A stretch of 40,019 nt of DNA, taken from an uncultured Fibrobacter sp. GTDB taxonomy: Bacteria > Fibrobacterota > Fibrobacteria > Fibrobacterales > Fibrobacteraceae. The stretch covers positions 1 to 40,019 of the forward strand of contig CAMUYW010000028.1 in the NCBI GenBank assembly GCA_947165045.1, given 5' to 3'. The translations under genes and the position numbers were made by a program. Of the stretch, positions 24,274 to 31,831 are shown piece by piece; the first letter of the stretch is position 1, and each line of letters starts with the position of its first letter. Under the pieces are notes generated by a model. It worked only from the letters and a program-made list of their open reading frames with translations. It did not search any database and had not been told where the DNA came from.

Positions 24274-25533
24274 ATGCTTTTATCATTTACCGTTGGCAAT
24301 TTTCGCTCTTTTAAAGAAAACAAGACATTCTCCATGAGAGCCGCCTCTATCCAGGAACTCAAGGAGTTTGTCCGCGAAGATTGTGGTGAAAGCATTCTGC
24401 CTGTTACAGCAATTTACGGAGCCAACTCAAGCGGCAAAAGCAACCTTCTTACAGCAATGTTGGCGATGAGAAGTGTATTATTGTCTTCTATAAAAACGAA
24501 TCCCACAGAACCGCTCAACACCGACATATTTAAACTAGACGAAGCATATTCTCAAAAGCCCACTCATTTTGAAGTTGTATGCACCATAGAATCAAAAATA
24601 TACCGTTACGGTTTTGAATATAACGAGAAAAAAATAACGAAAGAATGGCTATATGACGCTACCAAAGGAAAAGAAAAACTGCTCTTCACTCGCAACGAAA
24701 ACGGAATAGGAGTAGATGATAAATTTGCGGAAGGCAACGGCAAAGAAGAAATAACCGCAGACAATAAACTATTTCTTTCAGTGGTCGCAAATTTTAATGG
24801 GAAAATATCTTATTCCGTCATGAATTGGTTCCAACACTTCAATATTATTTCCGGAATAAACGATGAAGATTTTAAATTGTTTTCCATCGACTACATCACA
24901 AAAGACTCGCCCGAAGCAATCAAGGCGAAAAGTTTCTTAGAGAGCATGGATTTAGGATTCTCAAGTTTGAAAAAAACAGAAATAAACTTCGAAGACACTC
25001 TTCCTCCTGATTTCCCAGAAGATTTAAAAAAAGACTTGTTAAAAAAATATCCAAATTCAAAAACTCCTTTCTTAAAATCTGGACACATGTTCCATTCAAA
25101 CGACGGTTCTGTTACAGAACAATTTTTCTCCGTTGAAGAAATGGAATCTGAAGGAACGAAGAAAATTCTCAATATGTCAGGTCCCATCATAGATTCTTTA
25201 ACAAATGGCCAAACTCTCGTTATTGACGAACTTGACGCAAAGTTACACCCGTTACTAACAAGAAAAATCATTGAAACATTCAATTCACCAGAAACCAATC
25301 CAAACAAAGCACAACTGATTTTTGCCACACACGATACAAATCTTCTAAGCAACAAAATATTACGACGTGACCAAATCTGGTTTGCAGAAAAAGACAGAAA
25401 TGACGAGTCAACAGACATTTATCCGCTAAGCGATATCAGAGAACAGAACGGCGACAAAATCCGCAACGATCGAGTTTACGAAAAAGATTACATAAATGGA
25501 AAATATGGTGCAATCCCTTTCTTAAGGAGTTAG
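24274..25533 (+). CDS. rloA: RloA-type AAA15 ATPase
   Basis: A 419-residue SMC/ABC-like ATPase of the AAA15/RloA family. Walker A is GANSSGKS (residues 49-56), the signature-like ESEGTKK lies near 291, Walker B is LVIDELDAKLHP with Asp318-Glu319, and ATHDTNLLS is the H-loop. The middle ~220 residues form a coiled/insert region. The ATG at 24274, with AAGGA 8 nt upstream, gives the family's MLLSFTVGNFRSF start; an earlier TTG frame is not needed. The pair with the next gene (gap of 1 nt) is the RloA-RloB arrangement first named for being linked to restriction loci, as here. A sensor or scaffold for the downstream nuclease-like partner is inferred by analogy with AAA15/TOPRIM systems such as PARIS. 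Confidence 0.85.
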   Translation: MLLSFTVGNFRSFKENKTFSMRAASIQELKEFVREDCGESILPVTAIYGANSSGKSNLLTAMLAMRSVLLSSIKTNPTEPLNTDIFKLDEAYSQKPTHFEVVCTIESKIYRYGFEYNEKKITKEWLYDATKGKEKLLFTRNENGIGVDDKFAEGNGKEEITADNKLFLSVVANFNGKISYSVMNWFQHFNIISGINDEDFKLFSIDYITKDSPEAIKAKSFLESMDLGFSSLKKTEINFEDTLPPDFPEDLKKDLLKKYPNSKTPFLKSGHMFHSNDGSVTEQFFSVEEMESEGTKKILNMSGPIIDSLTNGQTLVIDELDAKLHPLLTRKIIETFNSPETNPNKAQLIFATHDTNLLSNKILRRDQIWFAEKDRNDESTDIYPLSDIREQNGDKIRNDRVYEKDYINGKYGAIPFLRS

Positions 25534-25534
25534 A

Positions 25535-26278
25535 ATGAAAAAACTCTCGTTAGAAGAAATTGCACAAGAAGAAGAACTACACGCACAACGAATTGAGAAG
25601 GAATCGCAACCCAAAGAGCGATTCGTAAAGCTCACGTTTTTGATTGCAACCGAAGGCACAGAGACAGAGCCGAATTATTTCAATGCACTCAAAACGGAAC
25701 TCGAAAAATCGAACCGATTCAACATCGACATTTCCGTGCAGGGCAAAGGAAAATCGACGACAGCACTAGTCAGCAAAGTTCATCGCCAGATAAAATACAA
25801 CCATCAGGAATACGACCGCGTCTGGGTCGTGTTCGACAGAGATGAATTTCCTGATTTTGACGAAGCTATCCGACAAGCAGCAGAATACAACATTAATTGT
25901 GCCTGGTCAAACGAAAGTTTTGAACTTTGGTTATTGCTGCATTTCAAAGATATTTCTGAACGCACAAGCCGCAAAGACCTTTGTGATTTGCTAGAAGAAG
26001 CCATCCGCAATGAATTGCACAAAACCGACTCGAATGCCCTTTATGACTATTCCAAAGGCGACGAGAAAATCTACGAGCATGTAACAACACTCGGCAACGA
26101 AGCGGATGCCTTCGCAAGAGCAGAAGTCCTTAGGAATAATTTCAAGGATTCTACAAATACTCCAAGTTCACAAAATCCTTGTACGCTCGTCGATAAACTT
26201 GTTCTTGAATTGAGAAATCCGGAACTAACGGCTGAGAAAGTTCGAGAAAAAGAAAAGAACGAAAATTCAAGCCACTAA
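25535..26278 (+). CDS. rloB: RloB-like protein with Toprim-like acidic motifs
   Basis: A 247-residue RloB-family protein. LTFLIATEGTETEPNYF gives a conserved Glu, and VWVVFDRDEFPDFDEA a DxD-type acidic motif; SNESFELWLLLHF and YEHVTTLGNEADAFARAE follow. Glu followed by DxD at this spacing is compatible with a Toprim-type nuclease core (inference). A charged Glu/Gln-rich N-terminus of ~30 residues precedes it. Starts one base after rloA stops, so the two are certainly cotranscribed and their products probably form a complex. Confidence 0.82.
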   Translation: MKKLSLEEIAQEEELHAQRIEKESQPKERFVKLTFLIATEGTETEPNYFNALKTELEKSNRFNIDISVQGKGKSTTALVSKVHRQIKYNHQEYDRVWVVFDRDEFPDFDEAIRQAAEYNINCAWSNESFELWLLLHFKDISERTSRKDLCDLLEEAIRNELHKTDSNALYDYSKGDEKIYEHVTTLGNEADAFARAEVLRNNFKDSTNTPSSQNPCTLVDKLVLELRNPELTAEKVREKEKNENSSH

Positions 26279-26290
26279 AAGGTGAACAAA

Positions 26291-26971
26291 ATGCTTTTAG
26301 ATAACGATCCTCTCGGCATACGCAGCATCGACATCAAATACGAAGGTTCGACTAAAGCGACCCAGTATTGCATTGATGATTTTATGAAGCGTCTTTATGG
26401 CAGCCGCAAAATTACGGACATGACCATTTTGACTTGCGAAAAATATCACGCCCTAATGCTATGCTTTGAAAATCGGGACCTCGTTGTCTTTATCAAAAGC
26501 GGACTGACTTCGGGTTATTCTGGCGAAGGCCCCAATGGAACATCTCTTATTATCCGCCTTGCCGAAGAAGCAGGAATTACTATTAAAGAACTGAACGCAG
26601 CACCTTCGCTATTCAAGAGAATCAATTCTTCTCTCGCTACAGTAAAAGATGTAGAATTCATAAAAAAGAACAGCAAGGAAAGTCTTGATTACGACCGTCT
26701 TTGCCTAAAGAATGTCAATAAAGAATATGTCCAACAAGCAAAGGACTCCTTCAAGAAAAACAAGGACATCATTTTCGTTAGGGCTGAAGATGAAAAGACA
26801 AAAGACTCTGTTGAGATTGACAGGGCCAAGGCATTAAAAATGCTGCAAGAAATTCACGAAGCCGTTGTTAAGTCAAAGAAAACAAGTCTTTTAACAAAAA
26901 TGATGATAGGGGCAAAAATAATATCAATAATAAAAGAACTCTATGATTTAACAGATTTTATTCAACAATAA
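26291..26971 (+). CDS. Protein of unknown function in the rlo operon
   Basis: A 226-residue soluble protein, not recognised. The ATG at 26291 is preferred (AAAGGTG six bases before it) over a GTG three codons earlier. The N-terminal ~110 residues form an alpha/beta domain containing the segment IKSGLTSGYSGEGPNG, which looks like a conserved loop, and ITIKELNA. The C-terminal part is Lys-rich and helical, ending in an amphipathic or weakly hydrophobic helix (TSLLTKMMIGAKIISIIKEL) that could touch the membrane. It lies 12 nt after rloB, so it is part of the operon. Confidence 0.65.
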   Translation: MLLDNDPLGIRSIDIKYEGSTKATQYCIDDFMKRLYGSRKITDMTILTCEKYHALMLCFENRDLVVFIKSGLTSGYSGEGPNGTSLIIRLAEEAGITIKELNAAPSLFKRINSSLATVKDVEFIKKNSKESLDYDRLCLKNVNKEYVQQAKDSFKKNKDIIFVRAEDEKTKDSVEIDRAKALKMLQEIHEAVVKSKKTSLLTKMMIGAKIISIIKELYDLTDFIQQ

Positions 26972-26991
26972 CTTATTTTTAACGGCTTTTT

Positions 26992-27705
26992 ATGAAAATC
27001 TTAAATCTCTGTACATTAGCTGGTTTCCCTCCTTTTTTCTTTGAAGAGATGGAAAAACATACAGAATTACTGTTGAACACTGAATTTGATGATGAATTGG
27101 TTGAGAATCCAGTCTTTCAAGATTTGATTGATAGAATAACAGATTTCTCCAAAGACTGTAAAATCATTGGCTACCACTACACTAGAGCCGATAAAGACGA
27201 TATTCTAAAAGGCGGTCTGAAATCAAGAACTGGTCAAGAAATCAGGGAAACTTTTTTATCCCGTTATGGGAAATTATTTACACCTAAAGAACTAGACATA
27301 ATCAAAAATGCGTGGAAAACCTACTTTAACAAGAATATGATTTCTTGCCGAGATTATCGGATATTTTTTAACCTAACCACTACAGCCCTTTTTGACAGTG
27401 GTGCAGAGCCATTATTGCAATATTATGGTGGGGAACAAGTTTATATGCCTTTAAAAGGTTTCCCTTCTATCGCAAAGAAGATCCAAAATATAGGTTCTCC
27501 ACTTCTAATCAAGGCAACTTTAAATCCTAGCCAATTAAAACTTTTTGATTATGAAGACATAGCTAAAGTTGCGATATCGTCATATCACCGTTTACTGCGT
27601 CCAGACGCATCGCAATGTGACCGCGACATCTATCAGCAGAAACCTATTTTACCTAGTCAAATAGAGATTGTTGATATAAAGAACCTGCTATCCCAAAGAC
27701 GATAA
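26992..27705 (+). CDS. Unrecognised protein; possible ADP-ribosyltransferase-like fold
   Basis: A 237-residue protein closing the four-gene rlo operon, 20 nt after the previous gene, without a clear ribosome binding site. Residues ~57-75 (IIGYHYTRADKDDILKGGL) and ~140-151 (EPLLQYYGGEQVY) resemble the His-Tyr block and Glu block seen in HYE-type ADP-ribosyltransferases and related toxins, with FFNLTTTA between them. This match is by eye and weak. The N-terminal 55 residues are acidic. An effector or toxin role in the operon is speculation. Confidence 0.6.
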   Translation: MKILNLCTLAGFPPFFFEEMEKHTELLLNTEFDDELVENPVFQDLIDRITDFSKDCKIIGYHYTRADKDDILKGGLKSRTGQEIRETFLSRYGKLFTPKELDIIKNAWKTYFNKNMISCRDYRIFFNLTTTALFDSGAEPLLQYYGGEQVYMPLKGFPSIAKKIQNIGSPLLIKATLNPSQLKLFDYEDIAKVAISSYHRLLRPDASQCDRDIYQQKPILPSQIEIVDIKNLLSQRR

Positions 27706-27739
27706 ACTAACCCCAACCAACAATCAAAAAAATAACAAA

Positions 27740-28927
27740 TTATGTTTTTTTATTCAAACATATTTTATTCATCCATTCTCTTCTTTTAATTGAATTTAGT
27801 ATTTCGTCAACCTTTTGTTCGCGAAACTTAGCATAATCAGCGCCTTCACACAAACCTTTATCAACAGCTTTAGCGAATTCTCTTACTAAAAATTTCGTTT
27901 TTTCATTCCGCACCCATCTCCGTAAATCCCGATGTCCTTGATAAGCTTCCTTAAGCATCGCCGATTTTATAGAAAATATGGATAATTTGAAATCAATATT
28001 AACAGACGATGGAGAAATTCTAAACAGGAAATTGTTCGGTTTGAGCGGATTTTCATATTTCCCAACGGGGTCTAATTGCGCACCAATATGCGTTGTTCTA
28101 AATAGGGAATACTTCTCACAAGCAACATTGTCGTTTTTTAAATAAATATTCTTTTCCGCATTCATAAATTGTAATCGATTCAGTTGCTCAATATCCTTGG
28201 GCGATCTTAAGCCGATGACATTTTTCCCAGCAAACTTATAAGCATCATAATCATAAAAACAAATCACTCTTCTTGGAGATAACGGGAAATATATTTGAAG
28301 TCCCCTAGAAGCCATTCCATTGCAATTATACTTAACATGCTCTTCTAAAAGAGGATTTTGAAATACGATTGGATTATCCGAAAGAACAAAATCTTCTTTC
28401 GTTTCATTTTCTAAAATAACACATTCTAAATCCATCAGCAAAGGCTGTTGCAAAACCCCAAATTTAAGGACATATCGAGGAAAATCTTTATCCGTTTCAA
28501 TCTTGACTTGATCCAGAGGCACGTTTAATTTATTTACCTCGATGCATAGTTTGGCAAGAGTTCCATAGGTTTCTTTACCAAATTGCTCCACAACATCCAT
28601 CATCTTTTTTGTGCGCATATATTGCACAGCTACAAACATGGAAAGCAAATAGAAGTCTTCGTTGGAAATTCGTTCTTTAGAGCTCCTTTCTAAACATTTT
28701 TTAAATGTTAATGAAAAAGCAGTCTCCATCCCTCCTAACGCCTTTTCAAGAGTGCCGTCCTCTCCATAAAAATAATCTTTAGAACATTGATATTTCAATT
28801 TGGCATGCGAGATTACCTTTCCCGAAGACAGGTTAAATGTTCGAATTCCATGACCATCTTCAGAAAAGTTCCGCAAGTAAAACTGCGGAACATAATGCTG
28901 ATTTTTGGTTTGAGATTTCTTTTGCAT
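27740..28927 (-). CDS. DUF4238 domain protein
   Basis: A 395-residue protein with the DUF4238 signature at its start (KNQHYVPQFYLRNFSEDG), then KYQCSKDYFYGED and, in the middle, DFVLSDNPIVFQNP and YFPLSPRRVICFYDY, all typical of the family. Function unknown; members are common in accessory and defence regions. The ATG at 28927 fits the family start but lacks a ribosome binding site; a GTG at 28951 or 28948 behind AAGG is an alternative that adds 7-8 residues. Last gene of the minus-strand cluster, convergent with the rlo operon. Confidence 0.8.
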   Translation of the reverse strand: MQKKSQTKNQHYVPQFYLRNFSEDGHGIRTFNLSSGKVISHAKLKYQCSKDYFYGEDGTLEKALGGMETAFSLTFKKCLERSSKERISNEDFYLLSMFVAVQYMRTKKMMDVVEQFGKETYGTLAKLCIEVNKLNVPLDQVKIETDKDFPRYVLKFGVLQQPLLMDLECVILENETKEDFVLSDNPIVFQNPLLEEHVKYNCNGMASRGLQIYFPLSPRRVICFYDYDAYKFAGKNVIGLRSPKDIEQLNRLQFMNAEKNIYLKNDNVACEKYSLFRTTHIGAQLDPVGKYENPLKPNNFLFRISPSSVNIDFKLSIFSIKSAMLKEAYQGHRDLRRWVRNEKTKFLVREFAKAVDKGLCEGADYAKFREQKVDEILNSIKRREWMNKICLNKKT

Positions 28928-29075
28928 GAAAACGGCCCGATCTATCACCACACCTTAAAACTACATTCATTATTTGGGAATATAATAATAGAAAGCAGAT
29001 TTTTTATAAAAAAACGGGACCAAGCGCGAGAACGCCTAGCCCATTACAAAAGGAATGGATTCAAGATGAGTAAAA

Positions 29076-29744
29076 TCAATCCATCTTGATTTTTATTTTT
29101 CCATACTCGAGCGTTTTGCAAATCTGTTCAATCAATTCATCATAAAAATAAACGCTTATCTTATTCGAGTCCATCACAAGGCTATCTTTTCTCCATTTTA
29201 ACCTTTCCAATAATTTTTTATTCGCATGCTTTTTCCAACCAGCAACAACAATATATTTTATTTCAGGACTTTCACATTCAAACAAGTTTCTAAATTTCCC
29301 CGTTTGTTTTGCATCATGAACATAATACATCCAATCATAAAGTTGACCACAACCATGTTCAAGAATCTCACCCCATTCATATGAGGTATCTTTTCCCTCG
29401 TTTTTCACTTTGAAAACGGCTTCTTTTACAGCTGGTTCAAACTCTATCAACGCAATTTCGGATTCATCTTCATTTGCAATAGCAAAATCTACCTGGAAAT
29501 CGCCAAAAGGCATTTCTCTAATCCATTTTGTTGCGGGTCCATATGAAAAAGTGAGCCAGCCCATGGCAGAAAGCAACATTGGATTATTCTCAAATATCTG
29601 CTGCGTACCTACACGTTCTTCATCTACACCTTTTTTCCCATAATATTTTTCTTGAATGTCGTCACAGTTACGAAAGAGTTTTTTAACAGTTTCTATTTGC
29701 GGTTTCAACATTTCTGTATCAAATTCAATTTTATTAAAATTCAT
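29076..29744 (-). CDS. Shedu-like (DUF4263-type) nuclease-fold protein
   Basis: A 222-residue protein. GDFQVDFAIANEDESEIALIEFEPA followed by EWGEILEHGCGQLYDWM has the layout of the Shedu/DUF4263 PD-(D/E)xK core: an acidic residue before a strand, a second acidic strand (normally E-x-K, here EFE), and the helix ending GQLYDW. The family's catalytic Lys is not obvious. Its N-terminal ~90 residues lack a recognised domain. The start overlaps the preceding small gene as ATGA, with GGGGGA upstream. Shedu nucleases act alone in phage defence, so a coupled partner is noteworthy. The assignment is by motif only. Confidence 0.6.
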   Translation of the reverse strand: MNFNKIEFDTEMLKPQIETVKKLFRNCDDIQEKYYGKKGVDEERVGTQQIFENNPMLLSAMGWLTFSYGPATKWIREMPFGDFQVDFAIANEDESEIALIEFEPAVKEAVFKVKNEGKDTSYEWGEILEHGCGQLYDWMYYVHDAKQTGKFRNLFECESPEIKYIVVAGWKKHANKKLLERLKWRKDSLVMDSNKISVYFYDELIEQICKTLEYGKIKIKMD

Positions 29745-30046
29745 TTGTCCCCCACTTTCTTTTTGTGCAGGATATTGTCAAATGAAATAGTCCTCCCTGA
29801 TGTTGTATATATGAGAGTCATATCACCATAAGCAGCGCGACAAATCCTTCGGCCTTGTGTCACAGAAGTTTTTTGCAATTGCGACATTTTTTTCATCAAG
29901 CCAGCTTTGAGGGTTTCATCCATCATACTAATTTTTGCTCGAAAAGGTTCTTGAATCACACAATTAAGCATTTTTGATTTGGAAATTTGTGTACCCATTC
30001 TAGCCATTGGCGATTTGGACGCCACACTCTTTTTTCTTTTTATCAT
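29741..30046 (-). CDS. Small basic protein coupled to the Shedu-like gene
   Basis: A 101-residue protein, not recognised. Strongly basic and Lys/Met-rich (IKRKKSVASKSPMARMG), with one predicted helical middle part and a short beta-like end (YGDMTLIYTTSGRTISF). The ATG has AGAGGT five bases upstream. It overlaps the nuclease-like gene by four bases (ATGA), so the two are made together; a DNA-binding, regulatory or antitoxin-like role is possible but not shown. Confidence 0.65.
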   Translation of the reverse strand: MIKRKKSVASKSPMARMGTQISKSKMLNCVIQEPFRAKISMMDETLKAGLMKKMSQLQKTSVTQGRRICRAAYGDMTLIYTTSGRTISFDNILHKKKVGDK

Positions 30047-30113
30047 GTAGACCTCTTTTGTACAATAGAATATAACTTATTTTATGAATAAATGAAGCAA
30101 AAAAAATAGGAAT

Positions 30114-31352
30114 TTAGTCGCGTAAAGACACTTGGCCGTTCATTAGGAGCGGGAGGAGTTTGTCGCGGAGGGCAGTGAGGCGAGTAACTTCTCGTTCGAT
30201 TACGCCACGTTGTTCATAAATAGCAGAAACCTTTTCATTGAACGACTTCAAAATGTCTTCTGTCGGCCATGCAAATAGGGATTTATCAAAATGTCCATTT
30301 GTCAAGTTATTGATTCCTGTTCCGGAGCATGTTTGACGAATGTATTTGATGAATATCTCAGAATGCAGATAGCAATCAATGAAATACCTGGCCTCTTCAT
30401 TGGGGGTAAATTTACTGCAGAATGCACCAAAAGAATGCGGCATATCATATAGGGCCACGGCAGACTTACCAACATGCTCTTTACTACCGCTAGACATTGC
30501 CATCACAATATCAAATTTGGAAATTTTCTGTTCTTCCGCAACTAAATCGGAGGAAACAAAAACATCATTACTATCAAATACAAATCTGCTTCCAGAAATA
30601 TTGTTGCCTCTTAATATTTGAACCACATTGGGGTCCGTTTTACTTTTCTCGTCATCAGAACTGTAAGAAACGCCCCTCACGGATGTTGTCACATCGTTTA
30701 CATTTTTCACTTCCCAGCCAGGAGGTATTTCCCTTTTGAGGGTGGGGTTGTAGGTCATGGGGCCGCCGGTGGTTTTGTAGGGGTGGCCGTTTTTGTCGGG
30801 GAAGTCGTATTGGACGAACCAGTAGTCGTATAGGCGTTTTGCCATTGCTTCGAGTTTCTGGTTCATCTTTTTGTTCAGGGCGATTTTGTCGTCTAATGCG
30901 GAAAGGACGGAAGCGATTTTCTTTTGGTCTTTTAATGAAGGCAGAAGTACTTCAAAGTTCTCCATATTTTCTTTCGTAATATGGATCATTGTGCTTCCAT
31001 GAGTACTTCCCATAAATCCTTTCGTTTGATGATTTAGGAAATAATACAAAAAACTTTTGTCTACTAATGAATCATTTGGCTTAACTTTCCAAATATGGTA
31101 ATGATAAATCGTTTTGGGACCATGCCATATATAGGGACCAAAAGTACAAGCCCACGAATACAGCAAATCACCTTCATTACAATATTTATCCTCTTCCAAT
31201 TCCATATCCGAATAGTACCAATGATTACCATCAAATATGTTGCCAACTCTCAATACTTTATATTTACCACTATCAAGAAGTTCAGGCTGAGAATAAGCAC
31301 GCCCATTTATAAACGTGCAAACATCACCCAATTTGTATTTAGTCAATTCCAT
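30114..31352 (-). CDS. hsdS: Type I restriction-modification specificity subunit HsdS
   Basis: A 412-residue DNA-recognition subunit. Two target-recognition domains (residues ~1-135 and ~205-360) are each followed by a conserved helical spacer (SLKDQKKIASVLSALDDKIA; YEQRGVIEREVTRLTALRDK), the classic two-half layout. The GC-rich spacer next to AT-rich recognition domains suggests they were exchanged. The ATG at 31352 has AGGTGA nine bases upstream; a GTG four codons earlier is possible. The last gene of hsd, but separated from hsdM by a small gene and repeats. Confidence 0.93.
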   Translation of the reverse strand: MELTKYKLGDVCTFINGRAYSQPELLDSGKYKVLRVGNIFDGNHWYYSDMELEEDKYCNEGDLLYSWACTFGPYIWHGPKTIYHYHIWKVKPNDSLVDKSFLYYFLNHQTKGFMGSTHGSTMIHITKENMENFEVLLPSLKDQKKIASVLSALDDKIALNKKMNQKLEAMAKRLYDYWFVQYDFPDKNGHPYKTTGGPMTYNPTLKREIPPGWEVKNVNDVTTSVRGVSYSSDDEKSKTDPNVVQILRGNNISGSRFVFDSNDVFVSSDLVAEEQKISKFDIVMAMSSGSKEHVGKSAVALYDMPHSFGAFCSKFTPNEEARYFIDCYLHSEIFIKYIRQTCSGTGINNLTNGHFDKSLFAWPTEDILKSFNEKVSAIYEQRGVIEREVTRLTALRDKLLPLLMNGQVSLRD

Positions 31353-31364
31353 ATTCAAATTCAC

Positions 31365-31447
31365 CTAGATTCTTCGACTACGCTTACGCTTCGCTCAGAA
31401 TGACACTGTTTCTATAGGATACTCCCAGTCAGGCCGGGAATGACACC
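31365..31447. repeat. Interspersed palindromic repeat (copy C, two units)
   Basis: Unit one runs from CCTAGATTCTTCGACTACG to GAATGACACT, unit two from ATAGGATACTCCCAGTCAGG to AATGACACC. Similar to copy D on the other side of the 89-residue gene. Its edge supplies the hsdS ribosome binding site. Confidence 0.65.
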
Positions 31448-31717
31448 CTATCTCCATCTTCCTGCCTTTTTCTTCAAATAATTGACTTTCGCAAGATCCA
31501 TCCTAGAAAAGCCAGGCGCACCAAATGGAATTATCCCTATTGCATCCAATTCAGCTTGAGCTTCTTCTCGTTCTCTTTTTGCCATTTCTTTTTTAGCCAA
31601 TTCTTCTTTTTCTGCTTCGTATTTTCGTTGCTTTTTATAAATGACAATAGGAACAATGACTGCGGCTAATGCAGCAAAGAACGATAATAAACTAATACAA
31701 AGAGTTGCTATTTCCAT
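31448..31717 (-). CDS. Small membrane protein with coiled coil inside the hsd operon
   Basis: An 89-residue protein with one N-terminal transmembrane helix (residues ~3-28) and a following charged coiled coil (KKQRKYEAEKEELAKKEMAK), ending in a basic tail. Not recognised. AGGAAAGG precedes the ATG. It lies between hsdM and hsdS and is flanked on both sides by members of the same repeat family, which suggests insertion with them. Confidence 0.65.
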   Translation of the reverse strand: MEIATLCISLLSFFAALAAVIVPIVIYKKQRKYEAEKEELAKKEMAKREREEAQAELDAIGIIPFGAPGFSRMDLAKVNYLKKKAGRWR

Positions 31718-31728
31718 AATAAACCTTT

Positions 31729-31826
31729 CCTAGATCCTTCGACTTCCCCTATCGCGCATTGCGCTCCAGGGTCCGTTCAGGATGACACTCGCTCTGTGGA
31801 TCCTATCGCTGCGCTCCAGGATGACG
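31729..31826. repeat. Interspersed palindromic repeat (copy D, two units)
   Basis: Unit one runs from CCTAGATCCTTCGACTTCC to GGATGACACT; unit two (TGGATCCTATCGCTGCGC, TCCAGGATGAC) is nearly the reverse complement of copy B. Confidence 0.65.
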
Positions 31827-31831
31827 CAGAC

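Noticed and set aside
28787..29089. Plus-strand frame followed by an inverted repeat (29061-29068 with 29082-29089) and T-rich tract
   Set aside because: The frame overlaps the start of the DUF4238 gene and lacks a ribosome binding site. The hairpin looks like a plus-strand terminator but has no gene before it; it overlaps the end of the Shedu-like gene.
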